From Amaranthus tricolor (taxonomy: Eukaryota; Streptophyta; Magnoliopsida; Caryophyllales; Amaranthaceae): a DNA stretch of 64,000 nt. Positions 53,722 through 64,000 of this stretch are shown here, piece after piece. Where the stretch lies: assembly GCF_026212465.1 (NCBI RefSeq), contig NC_080063.1:6108515-6172514 (forward strand), written 5' to 3'. The position numbers and the translations under genes were made by a program. The notes under the pieces are model-generated. The model saw only the letters and a list, made by a program, of their open reading frames with translations. It was not told the origin of the DNA and did not search any database. Position 1 is the stretch's first letter. The number at the start of each line of letters is the position of its first letter.

Positions 53722-56700
53722 TGAATTATACTAGGAGCAGCACAAATGGTTCAGCAGAGGGTTTTTTTTTATGCTTGGTTCTTTTTTCCCATTTGGATAG
53801 TAGAATTATTTGATAATAATGCTTGGTAATGTTCTGGGATTAGAGTGTAGGTTGTTTTACCTCTATAGACTAGAGTTTTTTTCCAACAGATTTGGTCCCA
53901 GATATATCAAGGCCCATGGGTGTAGCAGCTAGCAGTAATAGTGTCTTATCAGGCATATTAGTGTTCTATCCTTTGTTCAGTTCCACTCATTTTACGTCAT
54001 TTTAAATTACGATGGCTGGGTGGTTTTTCACATAAATGATACATTAGTGTTGTATCATCAACAGCTTTTAGCAGTGCAATCAGTTTTTTTTGGCTGTGCA
54101 TGCTCTGCAGCACCGCTTTTGATATCTTATCTTCCAATCATAGTGTCATAGTTACTAAACACTACTTCATCAGAAGGTTTCGTATTTTATGGTTTTTTTT
54201 TTCATATTTTAATACGTGCAGTAGCGGATTTAGGATTGGATAGCACTGAAGATATATAACCAAATTATCCAAATTTCCAAAATTTTGCTAGTATTAGCTT
54301 ATTATTAATTATTATAGCTGTAAAGTATCGAGATTATTACATGGTACAATAAATGCGCTTTTCGATTTATAGCAGCAGTGTATAATATGAAAATGACCAT
54401 AGTCTCATGAAAAAGACCATGGTTTCGTATAAGAATATGAAAACGACCATGGTCTCATAATATAGTAGTGTAGTGGTGAAATTTTGCGACAATAATTTAT
54501 AGATGAGCTAAGTTATGGTCTCTTATAAGAAACTTTTACAAGTTTAGTATGTAAACACTAAAGATTAAAACCAACTCTTATAAGAACTAGAAGGGAACTA
54601 ACTCTTGCTTGTTTAGGTGAGAAGTGAAGAGAAAGAAAGAGAGAATTTTCCCTTTGATATATTTAACTTTGAAAAGATTAAAATCTTAATAAAAATCATT
54701 TAATTAATCCCTTCAAATCCCTTATTCAAACAAAGGATCTCTCATTTCTCTAAATTCTTTCCTTTTTTTACCTTTATTTCTTTTCATCTAAACATAGTGT
54801 TAGTGAAATAAATTCGTAGTGTTTTTTAAAGAAAAAAAGCTCCAAATTGTTCAAGTTGATGATATTTTTGCGAAACACAACACTGGCTACCTGATTTATC
54901 TACTTCCTACTACGATTTCTAAATATACTACAAATTGCATTTCAGCTAAAATTATTGCATTTCTGCTACAGTTTGCTTCAATCGGGCGCTACAATCATAG
55001 AATTTAAGATATCTGATCCACAACTGAACGGCTGTACAATTCACAAACAACCAAAATGCGACAAGACTACATGTATACCCAGAATCCTTTGATTATGTAA
55101 GAATATGCTCTTCAATCAAATTGCAATAGCAAAACATCGGTTTTCTTTCATCGAATGATGCCAACACAGTTCTAAATCTCTGCACATTGTACTAGCAGCA
55201 TCCTGCTGTCTCATTTACAAAATTGCTGCCCTTTCCAGCTGCAGTGTAGAAAGGAAAGTTCAAACTTGGATAACACAATAACAGTTCTAAATCTCAATTT
55301 GCAATAGATGACCATCAAAAGGCCAAAAAATGACGGTGCTTATACATGACTGGTTCTAGATTGATACTTGGATACCATTAAAACCGTGGGAACTTGCAAG
55401 AAATGGCCAACAGATTATACATCACGGCACTGAAACACGCATCAGCTAGACTTAATCTGACAGGTTAAACTACACACTCAATTAAAGATATAAATGTGAA
55501 TAGTCTGGAGTGAAGGTAATAAAAATGCATTTCACAAGTTCAACTATAATATTCATATAGCGCAGTAGTTCTACCTTCTCTGCAATACCAATATTAGAGC
55601 CCGTGTGGTTAATAAAATACAATCTCCTAACAAATTTTCCCCATTAGATGGGGTGTCACATAGGAGTATCATATTCATACTCTAAGTACATGCCATTGGC
55701 AGTTTGAAGTCAAAATTGATATGGGGTCAAGGACACATCTATAACTAAAATGGTAAAATGCATCTTCATGTGCAAGACCAAGCTACAGTTGCTCATAATC
55801 AACCAGGAGAAGTGATAAACAAAGACATTGTTTTCTCCCGACATCTCAAGGTAGGAGTAATGACTATGATCTATAAGGTATTTCGGCTGCTATTTTCTAG
55901 CAGAGGACATAAAAATATATCGCCTGAAAAGCAAATTTGACTCAATTGCTTTCATCAACACAAATTATTTCTATAACATGATAGAGCTAATGTGGTTGAT
56001 GATGTAGAATATGCTAACAAAGTTTCCCTACAAGATGGGATGACACATTGAAAGACTAAACAGTTGTTGGCAGGTCAAAGATAAATTGTAATGGGAGGTC
56101 ACTGCTCTGCACGTGTCTCTAACTAAAAGGTACGAGTCACTGACCCTTGAGAATCTGCTCTTAGTCTACCGAAATAATTGAAACAAGTGATTAATTTATC
56201 CAGACATCTCACAGTAGAAGTAGTGACAAGTATGATGACAAGGAACGCATAATTAGAAAAATACTTGGCAGAATCTCTATAATGCCTAAGCCCCTAGCTT
56301 TTAGTTTATGCACACTTCTTACCTCAAATGCTAATTAAAGCAAAACCCTAGCAATGATAAGAGGGAGTGAAACAACAAATTATGCCTTCTCAAACAAAGA
56401 AATATGTCCCTAAACATTCAAATCAACATTTTATTATCGTACATATCAGAAATATATGCAATAATATCTTTATTCGAAAGCCTTGATACCACAAAAATTT
56501 GGCATCGAATTTTTTCTCTGACATTCAAATACTAGAAAGAAAGAAGCCCATTGGTATTAAAAGGACAACTTTAGCGCTTAACACTCAAATGTTGAACCAA
56601 AATTTACTCTTCTAGGAAGCTAATTGAACGCAAACGGTTGCACAAAAAACAGTAGACTGAAACTCTTCAGTAGGACACTTTTCAAATAACCATTCTTCTT

Positions 56701-57004
56701 GGGTCACCTGTCTATTGTCTTTAAGATAGAAATTTCACATGCTCCTCACTAATCAATCAAATCTATACTCATCTAAACCCACCCAAAGAAAAAAAGTAGC
56801 AATAAGTGTAATACTAAATCCAACAGCACATAATATAATAAGCAGGACAATCCAATAATAAAGGCTAACTTCTCCTGAAAGGGAACTAGAAGCAAAATAC
56901 TGAAATTTTTGCTGTAGGAAGCAGTGACAAGAATACACATAATAATTGTAGAAATATTACCTGAAATCAGATCAAAAACTTGCCCCAATTAATCCGCAAC
57001 TACA
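53722..57004. other. Intergenic between DREB2 and Abraxas-like gene
   Basis: No coding gene is supported. Near 54395-54455 the phrase AAARCGACCATGGTYTC/GACCATRGTCTCAT is repeated three times. A diverged duplication is listed at 55600-56230. The rest is featureless, with the Abraxas 3' UTR presumably at the right edge. Confidence 0.5.
55600..56230. repeat. Old, diverged direct duplication
   Basis: Segments 55605-55865 and 56005-56235 share order and wording: AAATTTTCCCCATTAGATGG / AAGTTTCCCTACAAGATGGG, then GTGTCACATAGGAG / ATGACACATTGAAAG, and CCCGACATCTCAAGGTAGGA / CCAGACATCTCACAGTAGAA. No coding or terminal repeat was recognised. Confidence 0.5.
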
Positions 57005-58484
57005 TCATTCTATCCCAGCAACTTTGTGCCTTAACTTCATGTTGTGATTGTCCTACACGAAACGAATGAGAAATATAATTAGTTTCTTCACTTATACCAT
57101 CACGAAGTGTACTAGTAAAGATAGAGCTTGAATTTCTATTTTGTTCTGAATTGCTTTTCTTGTATGTTATTTTGGTTTTAGCCATGTTGTACTGCATTTG
57201 GTTACTTGGGAGATCTCCTAGATGGTTTGTCCACTTTAACTAAATGGTTATTGTTATTGTTATTGTTATTGGTAATAAAAAGACTATCGAAAGCAAGACA
57301 TTAATGACGCAAGAACTCACACCATATTAGCATACACATCCACAGACCACAATTACAAAACTAAAAACACCACATTAGCATAATAACACCAAATTTTTTA
57401 TAACCAACTACTGCTGAAAGATACCACATTATAAAAACTCAAATTCAAAGCAAAAAGTTCATTATACCAAATCTATAGTGGATATTCAACCAAAACATCA
57501 ACAAATATTCCAGATTCCAAGTGCATCAAACCCAATATACATCAACATTTTCCAATTTCTTCTGTTAGTATAAAGTAAAAATATGCATCCACCATTCAAG
57601 ATATAAAAAGCAACCATATACACCAATAATTTCTTTAAATTCATATCTATTAAACCAAGAAAACCTACCATCTCAAGAACCTTAGCAGAAGAGGTCTCAA
57701 CCTGTCTAGCTAGAGAATCAAGCTTAGCAAGCATCTTCTCATACAACTCCTCAACTCCAGTCATACTATTCACAATATCTGATCCCATCAACCTACTTAA
57801 ACTCCCTATCTCATAACCTTTTGCATACAAATCCAAATCTTTCTGATCTTTCGCAAGTCTCTTCATCTCCTTCGAATTCATTTCTTCTCTCTCCTTTCCA
57901 TCCTCCCTCATAGGGGACCCACCTCGGAACTCACACGGCAAGCACGGGAGCTCCGAATCCGGTGAAAATGCACTGTAATGATTTCGAAATGCAGGGCCAA
58001 CGTTAACCACATCAAGCGGCATTGCTTCAAACGAATCATGACGAAACTGAAAAACTTTGTACTCATGAGTATGAATTAGGGTTTGTGAATAGTGCAACGG
58101 CGTTGTCAAGAGAAGGAAGATCCGTGGAGAAGAATCGGGTAAGAGAGAACGAGAGATAGAGAATTCGCAGAGTGAAGGACGAAGAGGAGATTTCCGGCGG
58201 GCAGAAAAATACCCAATGACTTGGCGATGGTGTTGACGGCTAATCAAAGAAGAGAGCTCGTTGGAGGAGTTTCCAGAAGTGATGAAACCATTAATGGAGA
58301 CGATTAGAGAAGAAGGAGAAGGAGAACAAGAAAAGGAATCGTCAGAGAGAGAAGATGGAGTGTGGAGAGAGAATTTACCGAAAAGAAGACCTTGAATGTT
58401 TGATGGAGAAGAAGAGAAGCGGTTGATGAGAGAAGAAAGGATTGGACCTGAGATTGCTACCTTCTGTAATGGAAGGTCTTCCAT
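57005..58484 (-). CDS. Abraxas/FAM175-like protein (BRCA1-A/BRISC scaffold), 2 exons
   Basis: Exon 1 is 58484-57669 and exon 2 is 57052-57005, joined in phase 0 (GAGATG/gtaggt ... gtgtag/GACAAT) to give 287 residues ending MDNHNMKLRHKVAGIE. The start chosen, MEDLPLQKVAISGPILSSLI, matches the family N-terminus. An in-frame upstream ATG at 58607 (MAPIRPSSGHNQ) would add 41 Ser-rich residues. The MPN-type core includes GLLFG, VIGYFSARRKSPLRPSLCEF and HTHEYKVFQFR, then a C-terminal helix (KMLAKLDSLARQVETSSAKV). The JAMM metal-binding motif is absent, as expected for an MPN-minus scaffold that pairs with BRCC36. Role: K63-ubiquitin-linked DNA-damage response and recombination. The name rests on similarity recalled from plant homologues. 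Confidence 0.78.
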
Positions 58485-58669
58485 GGCGGAGATGGCGGAT
58501 GAGGAGGAAATTGAGGGAGGAGGAGATGAGAGAGAAAGTGAGTTGAAATCTGGGAGTGAGAGAGTTTTATTTTGGTTATGTCCGCTTGATGGCCTGATGG
58601 GAGCCATTTGTGATGGGTAGTATGGAAATGTTAATAGGCGCCAGTCCAATTTGCCTCATTTTCTATGGT

Positions 58670-58935
58670 ATTTGTGATTATGCTTGTTCTTGTTGTCGTT
58701 GTGATTGTGATTGTAATTTGTAAAAAGATGTAGAGTGATAGATGTTATTCTTTTTTATTCATTTTAGGTGTTTTATTTATTTTTAATTTTAATTTTTCTT
58801 ATTTTATTGTATTTGTGATTATGCTTGTCCTTGTTGTGGTTGTAATTGTGATTCGGGAGAAGTTGCAAAGTGATGGATGTTGTTCCATCCTATTCATTTT
58901 AGGTGTTACATTTAATTTTGGGATATAATTTTTTT
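58670..58935 (+). repeat. Direct duplication of about 138 bp
   Basis: TTGTGATTATGCTTGTTCTT followed by GTTGTCGTTGTGATTGTG, and later TATTCATTTTAGGTGTT, spans 58672-58775. It recurs at about 58811-58915 (TTGTGATTATGCTTGTCCTT). Confidence 0.8.
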
Positions 58936-59190
58936 TGTCATTCTTAAATTGTATTTTATTATTAGTCTATGAGTCAAAACATAGTCATGTAGGATCTTAT
59001 TTGATTCGTTTTGAATGTAAATATTATTAATATTAACTTTTTATAATTTTTAATTATTACATAATTAGATATACTAAGGATTGAGTAATTGTATTGAATA
59101 GAGTGCATAAAGTGAATGGAATACTTAAAGATGCATAGGAGAGAGTTTTTATTTGGGAAATTTTATGGGCTAAGTTTTTGGCTCTTTTAG

Positions 59191-59277
59191 TGAATCTTTT
59201 TCCATATTATTGCTAAAAAAAATAATTCCCACTTTGTATTATGTGGGAAAGTATTTCCTACAATACCGTCCACGTGG
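59191..59277 (+). repeat. Left TIR of MULE
   Basis: Pairs with the inverse of 62263-62351, imperfectly but over its whole length. Confidence 0.85.
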
Positions 59278-59309
59278 AAATTTGTTTTTTTTTTTTTAAT
59301 TTTTCAGAT

Positions 59310-59445
59310 AAAACCGCCACTTGAGATGGCGGTTTGCCTTATGCATTAAACCGCCACATGAAGTAGCGGTTTGGTCAAGGCAAACCGCCATCTCATGTGG
59401 CGGTTTGGTCCCTGGTAAATCGCCACTTCATGTGGCGGTTTGCTT
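59310..59445. repeat. Left subterminal array of GGCGGTTT hairpins
   Basis: Four palindromes of the form AAACCGCCAC-N6-GTGGCGGTTT lie at 59310-59335, 59348-59372, 59382-59406 and 59417-59441, about 35 bp apart. Each could form a 9-10-bp stem. Confidence 0.9.
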
Positions 59446-59650
59446 GTGGCCTGAAACTTTTTTTTTCTTTCATTTCCGTAAATAATGAACGCAACCTGCA
59501 TTAAACTATTTTAATACCATCTATTTCATAATAATCAGTGACGAACAAGCTTGATTTGAAAAAATTAATTATGAAAATAATGCAAAGATATATTACAATT
59601 ATGGAAAGTCATACAAGAAGTTCAAATCATATAAGAATATACAAAGTTTG

Positions 59651-61412
59651 TTAAACTACAACCCTCGGCCCCTTTTTGTTTTGCGCACCGGTGGATGATG
59701 ATGGTGTGAACTCGTCAACCTCCGCAATGACATTAAGAGCAGGAGCTCGTCGTTGACTAGCACGCTGATATGTGATGATCCTTTGCGGAGGCGATGGATG
59801 TGGAGGACGAGTGGTGATGGAAGCTGGAGGAACGAATGGCGACATAGTAGCGGATGTCGATGGCGATGTTGTAACCAAGATTTAGCTTGAAAAAGGATTG
59901 ATAGACTACTCATATCAACAAGGTGCTTCTTCTTTTCTAGGGAGCCCATTTGCTAAGAACTCCACAGTTAAGCGTGCTTGATGGAGAGCAATCTTAGGAT
60001 GGGTGACCTCCTGGGAAGTTTTTCCGGGTGCGCACGAGTGAGGCCAAAGTGCGCTGGAAAGACTTGTGTTGGTTTGTGGGGCTAGTTTACAGTCTCCAAG
60101 AGTAGTCACCAACGGTCCGAGGGGTCGGGGTGTTACAGATCTGGAGGACCGACCTCGAGTAGATGAACGCTGGTGACCTCTTGTGGACCGAGAACTGGAT
60201 CCTCCGGAAGAGCTACCTCGGTCTGAACTCCGTGGAGAAGGAGTGTGGAATGTGTCCTCTACCTCGCCAATGATGGGTGGAGTCGGTATGAGGTACTCAT
60301 AACCCGCCTGACTCAATGCATCGGTCAACGACGCGTTAATGGAGCCTAGGGTCTGAGAACATAGCCGATACCCTACATCAACTGGCGATGTAGCGGCCCC
60401 TTGAATCGTGTCATTGCATTGTATGAGCACCGATCGGATGTGCTCAGCCTGTTTGTTATCATTATATTGTTAAAAGAGTCACATAAAACTATTATTATAT
60501 GTTATGAGTGTTGAAAGAAGACGTACCAGTAACGTAGATGTCGGATGGTAATGTGATCCTGGCTGCGCAAATGTGGTGTTCGTTAGCCGTAATATGGAGA
60601 TACGCTTGTACCAACTCATGTACATAGCAGAGCTATGACCTATGAAGTTATCTCCTCGAACCAATCTAGATGCTCGGTTATTCCACGCATCTACATGCGA
60701 TCTATGTCGTACGAGGTAGTTCTTGTCCCCGGTCCTTCGATCGATCGCATGTAGTTGAGGTTGGGTGTCACAGGCTTGCGGAATAACCTGCTCCAATCCG
60801 AATTGACGCATGACACAATCCGGGAGATGTAGCTCGACGATGTCAAAGCAAACAAGTGGACAACGTGATCTCCAAATCTCGTGGCCCGATGTATATATGT
60901 GTGGCACATCGTCCATCTTAGCCGCTGTGTAAGGCTGCCATGTCATCTGTAATAGAAATCAATATGCTCAGTAATATATACAATTTATTCATAACTAATA
61001 CAAATAGTAAATGTTAATAACCTGCTCGTCCCGTTGTCGATCAAGTGCGTCTCTGTAGTAGACGAGAGTATGTGGGGAGTGGGATCTCAAAAGATATACG
61101 CGAAGCCAGCTGCAAACAAATGAACATTGTTTAACATTTTCATGTATCATAAAATAGTGAAATATGAATTTGAATAGTGAATTGAGTGTTGCTACCTTAC
61201 TGCTAAAGAATCCATCCCGCGACGATGCTGTGAACCTAACACCGGTTCAAAATCATCCGCGTCATCTTCCTGATCATGTTGCCCATCGGTTCAAAATTAG
61301 TATTCTGATGATGGATAAACATGACTGTATTTAATCCTCCATTATAGCCAATATCGGATTCAGTATAACTTACTTCCCCACCCCAATACACTATAACGGG
61401 ATAATGATCCAT
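59651..61412 (-). pseudogene. Plant mobile domain (PMD/PP7L-like) gene inside the MULE, interrupted
   Basis: Minus-strand exons: about 61412-61196, 61109-61022, 60946-60527 and 60448-59651. The last is split by the 59870-60137 insertion. The first exon begins MDHYPVIVYWGGEVSYTESD with IGYNGG, like the PB1-like N-terminus of MULE transposases, then changes frame to DDFEPVLGSQHRRGMDSLAV. Exons 2-3 (LVYYRDALDRQRDEQ, MTWQPYTAAKMDD, PLVCFDIVELHLPDCVMRQF, GLEQVIPQACDT) match the C-terminal half of PMD proteins of the MAIN/MAIL1/PP7L type. The last exon is a Ser/Arg-rich tail (SSRSTRGHQRSSTRGRSSRS) ending KKGPRVVV. The N-terminal PMD half is missing. Neighbouring splice sites are good, so the host gene was probably functional before the deletion and insertion. 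Confidence 0.75.
59870..60137 (-). mobile_element. 268-bp LTR-like insertion in the PMD gene
   Basis: On the minus strand it begins TGTAACACCCCGACCCC and ends CTTGGTTACA, a TG..CA pair. It is flanked by GATGT (59865-59869) and GATCT (60138-60142), a 5-bp duplication with one change. Removing it together with one flank copy restores the PMD frame. It resembles a widespread plant repeat containing GTGGAGTTCTTAGCAAATGG. Solo LTR or TRIM-like; no coding. Confidence 0.75.
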
Positions 61413-62027
61413 ATTCTGCAAACACAAACATGTTTTTCACGTGATTTCACATACACTTCATTGTTGATTATGACTAAGGGAAATGTTAATTTAAATACAA
61501 GAATTTGTGATATTAAGGTATTAGAACACTTTTTAGAAAGGTTCATTTCAAATATAAAGCTAAAAATACCATAAATATATATACTACAACCAATAACCTA
61601 ACCCTACAAAGTAATAAACTTTCATTGAAGCATTTCATCAAACACTTTATATGCATACAAACCAAATCATAAAATTCAACCACAAACTTCTAAAATGTAA
61701 ACTTAATTCATGAAATCAAGAAAATGTAACAAACAATCGATGTATTTATCACTTCAAATGACAACAATAATGAACAAAAAAATAATTTGCAAATTGAAAA
61801 AAAATTAGGGTTATATTCATACCTTAAATGAGGATTAAAATGAACAAGAAGACAAGAAGAAGATGGGAATGTGGTTGATTAGTTTACTTGAATGAGAGGA
61901 ATTGTAAATATGAAGTAAATGAGAGTGAAGAAATTTTTTTTTAAGAGATCACGACAGCAAGAAGCAAAGAGGAAAAATGGAATGAAATGAACAACACACG
62001 AAAGACCTGTTGTTTTGTACTGCTACT

Positions 62028-62221
62028 AAACCGCCACTTTACTTACTATTTTTTTTTAAAAAAAAATAATTAATATGATCATAAAAATAATTAATATGAT
62101 CAAGTGGCGGTTTTTTTTACTTTTTTTAAAAAAAAAATAATAATAATATACATAAAACCGCCATTTCATCTAGCGGTTTACTCAGTTTCCTAAACATAAC
62201 CTCCATTTCAGGTAGCAGTTC
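62028..62221. repeat. Right subterminal GGCGGTTT motifs
   Basis: AAACCGCCAC at about 62028-62037, GTGGCGGTTT at 62104-62113, a full palindrome AAACCGCCATTTCATCTAGC-GGTTT at 62155-62179, and a decayed one (AACCTCCATTTCAGGTAGCA) near 62197-62217. They mirror the left array but are more degraded. Confidence 0.85.
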
Positions 62222-62262
62222 TATTAAAAAAAAAGGAAAAAAAAAAAATTTCTCACACCGAT

Positions 62263-62351
62263 CCTACGTGGACGGTAATGTGGGAAATAGTTTCCCATTT
62301 CAAGCAAAGTCGGAATTTAATTTTTATTTTGCAATATTATGGGAAAACATT
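62263..62351 (-). repeat. Right TIR of MULE
   Basis: Inverse of 59191-59277, followed by the second CTCTTTTAG. Confidence 0.85.
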
Positions 62352-62360
62352 CTCTTTTAG

Positions 62361-63159
62361 TAGTGAATAAACAATTTTTATTGGTGCATAGTGACTCAAA
62401 GTTTTAAACTTTTTCACTTGGTAGGCACAAGGTTACAATTTTTATTAAATTTATGTTGATATTACCCTTAGGCCTTAATCGACACGCTTTTTAAAAATAT
62501 ATTTTAACAAAAAACTTAATATTTTTGTTTTACATGGAAAAGTTTGCTCAAGGTTACTATGTGGATTTTAAGAAATATTTGTCTACCACGTGAAAAGGTC
62601 GAAAATTCAGAGTCACTACGTGAAATTTCCCAATTTATTTTAGTTTTATTTTTCATCAACTTCTTTTCTATCTCTATCTAAATTTCAATCATTTTATTAT
62701 AATGCTCAGTTATTCAAATACTTTATTTTCCTATTCGATAGCGCGTATTATTTCTCACTCTTAGTCGTAATTCATTTATTAATTTTTATTAATAATGATA
62801 ATCTTAAATGATATTATATACTACCTTTGTTATCTAATGTTCTTTCCATTTAGGATTCGCTTGATTGACTTTAGAATTTCATTGACATAGAAAGTTTTTT
62901 TTTTAGGAAATGAAACGACTTTCTTCGTTAGGAAGTTGGTTTTTGTATTTGGTAGCAGTAGCACCTTGAAAAACCAAGAAGAGTACTCTATCCCTATAAG
63001 ATTGTCAAATTTTTCTATTTAGTTCGTCTCTTTTACTTTGCTACAATTAATAATATGTTCCGATTACTTTGTTTTATTATCATCCACACATTTCAATCTT
63101 CTTATATGTCATCTAAACAATTTAAATGATCTCATCATTTCTTATCTTTGTGTAATATA
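62361..63159. other. Intergenic, nothing recognised
   Basis: AT-rich DNA between the MULE and the LINE. No gene or clear repeat. Confidence 0.5.
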
Positions 63160-64000
63160 CATCATCATCATCATCATATCCAGTGTATCCCGCTCATAGA
63201 AAACTATGGTTAGAGTCTGAGGAGGGAAGAAAGACGACAGCTCATACCCATAGAGGAGAGTGCGGTCAAAGAGTCCCTCGGCTCGAGAAAGGTCTTCAAA
63301 GAGAGACAAACCTGCAACTTGCAAATAGAATAAATAGAATACGTACAAATAACTAATAATAAAGATAAAAGTAAAGGAGGTAAAGAGCGATAATTAAAGG
63401 CAATGAACAATAACAAACGATGGGTAAAAGGGACGGGTTTAGTAATCTAAGACATGGATAAGACGCCGTCAACTGCCCCTATCCCTGGTCAGGTCCTTGG
63501 ATAGGTGAAGTTCATGCATGTCACTTTTAATCTGTTCCTCCCACATTCTTCTAGGTCTTCCTCGACTTCTCTTGCCCTTCACTATGATGCATTCGATCCT
63601 TCTTACTGGGGCGTCATGTGTCTTTCTCTGCACATGCCCAAACCATCTCAACCTATTCTCCCGCATCTTTGCGAAGAGAGGTGCAATCCCTAACTTCTCC
63701 TTGAACTCCTGGTTTCTTATCCTATCCATCATAGCATTACCACACATCTAGCATACACATTTCTATTACTTCCATCCTCTATTCGAAAATCTTCTTTATA
63801 GGCCAACCTTCTGTCCCATATAACAACGTCGGCCTAATTGCAACGCAGTAAAATTTACCTCTTAATTTGCTCGGGAACTTTTTATCACAAAGCACCCCGG
63901 TTGCTGCTCGCCACTTAAGCCAACACGCTTATACATGATTAATAACTTCTCTATCAATCTCCCAATTATTCTGTATCACCGATCCCAAATATTTGAACTT
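63160..64000 (-). mobile_element. RTE-type LINE, 3' end (runs off right edge), decayed
   Basis: On the minus strand 64000 to about 63440 reads as the C-terminal part of a non-LTR reverse transcriptase: [60 protein letters not shown], then MCGNAMMDRIRNQEFKEKLG, RLRWFGHVQRKTHDAPVRRI and KRSRGRPRRMWEEQIKSDMH. Stops (for example after INHV, and TGA for Trp near 63466) and frame changes show it is dead. A 3' UTR with GAGCCGAGGGACTC follows, and the element ends in (GATGAT)n at 63160-63180, the usual RTE terminus. The 5' part is outside the window. Confidence 0.85.

Larger units (their letters stand above)
59191..62351. mobile_element. Mutator-like element with PMD gene remnant, 3.16 kb
   Basis: An exact 9-bp direct repeat CTCTTTTAG flanks the element (59182-59190 and 62352-62360), the target-duplication length of MULEs. 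Terminal inverted repeats of about 88 bp (59191-59277; 62263-62351) share blocks such as CCATATTATTGC / CCATAATATTGC, GGGAAAGTATTTCC / GGGAAACTATTTCC and TACCGTCCACGT. Inside is a minus-strand gene made of a MULE-transposase N-terminal-like piece and the C-terminal half of a plant mobile domain (PMD/PP7L-type) protein. That gene is interrupted by a 268-bp LTR-like insertion. Subterminal regions hold arrays of AAACCGCCA inverted repeats. No transposase catalytic core remains, so the element is non-autonomous. Confidence 0.88.

Overview
This is nuclear DNA from a flowering plant, almost certainly a eudicot. The genes are widely spaced, carry GT..AG introns and encode plant-specific families (TRICHOME BIREFRINGENCE-LIKE, DREB2/AP2, MIR390, a chloroplast MATE carrier). 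Between and inside them lie copia and gypsy remnants, RTE LINE pieces, SINEs, MITEs and long (TA)n tracts. The repeat style resembles Caryophyllales/Amaranthaceae genomes, but that placement is an inference.

Layout, left to right. 1-1790 (-): a copia element, gag-protease running off the left edge, joined directly to an LTR piece. 1795-2190: three Au-type SINE copies. 2361-4048 (+): the last three exons of a TBL (xylan O-acetyltransferase-type) gene. 6867-14937 (-): a complete 18-exon BRCA2 gene whose exons I could join into one 1106-codon frame. 15.5-19.3 kb: broken fragments of at least three unrelated genes (ERD2-like, an unrecognised one, PWP2-like WD40). 20.1-21.05 kb: probable gypsy LTR debris. 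21346-26411 (+): a full-length but dead Ty1/copia (Tork-like) element with two LTRs. 26.4-31.6 kb: AT-rich DNA with SINE-like repeats and a 1-kb (TA)n tract that contains a MITE. 31758-31870 (+): a MIR390 hairpin gene. 35-37 kb: a repeat block with a near-perfect 62-bp-arm foldback. 40037-49363 (+): a 13-exon chloroplast MATE transporter (DTX44-like). 52286-53721 (+): a two-exon DREB2 gene with an enlarged AP2 domain. 57005-58484 (-): a two-exon Abraxas/FAM175-like gene. 59191-62351: a Mutator-like element with 9-bp target duplication, about 88-bp TIRs, a plant-mobile-domain gene remnant and a nested LTR-like insertion. 63160-64000 (-): the 3' end of an RTE-type LINE.

Two host genes, BRCA2 and the Abraxas homologue, belong to homologous-recombination repair, but they lie 42 kb apart with unrelated genes between them, so no operon-like logic is implied. 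MIR390 feeds the TAS3 tasiRNA-ARF pathway. DREB2 is a stress-response regulator with ABRE-type promoter motifs. Exon structures were derived by hand from splice signals, phase and family similarity. Element boundaries are given only where direct or inverted repeats support them.
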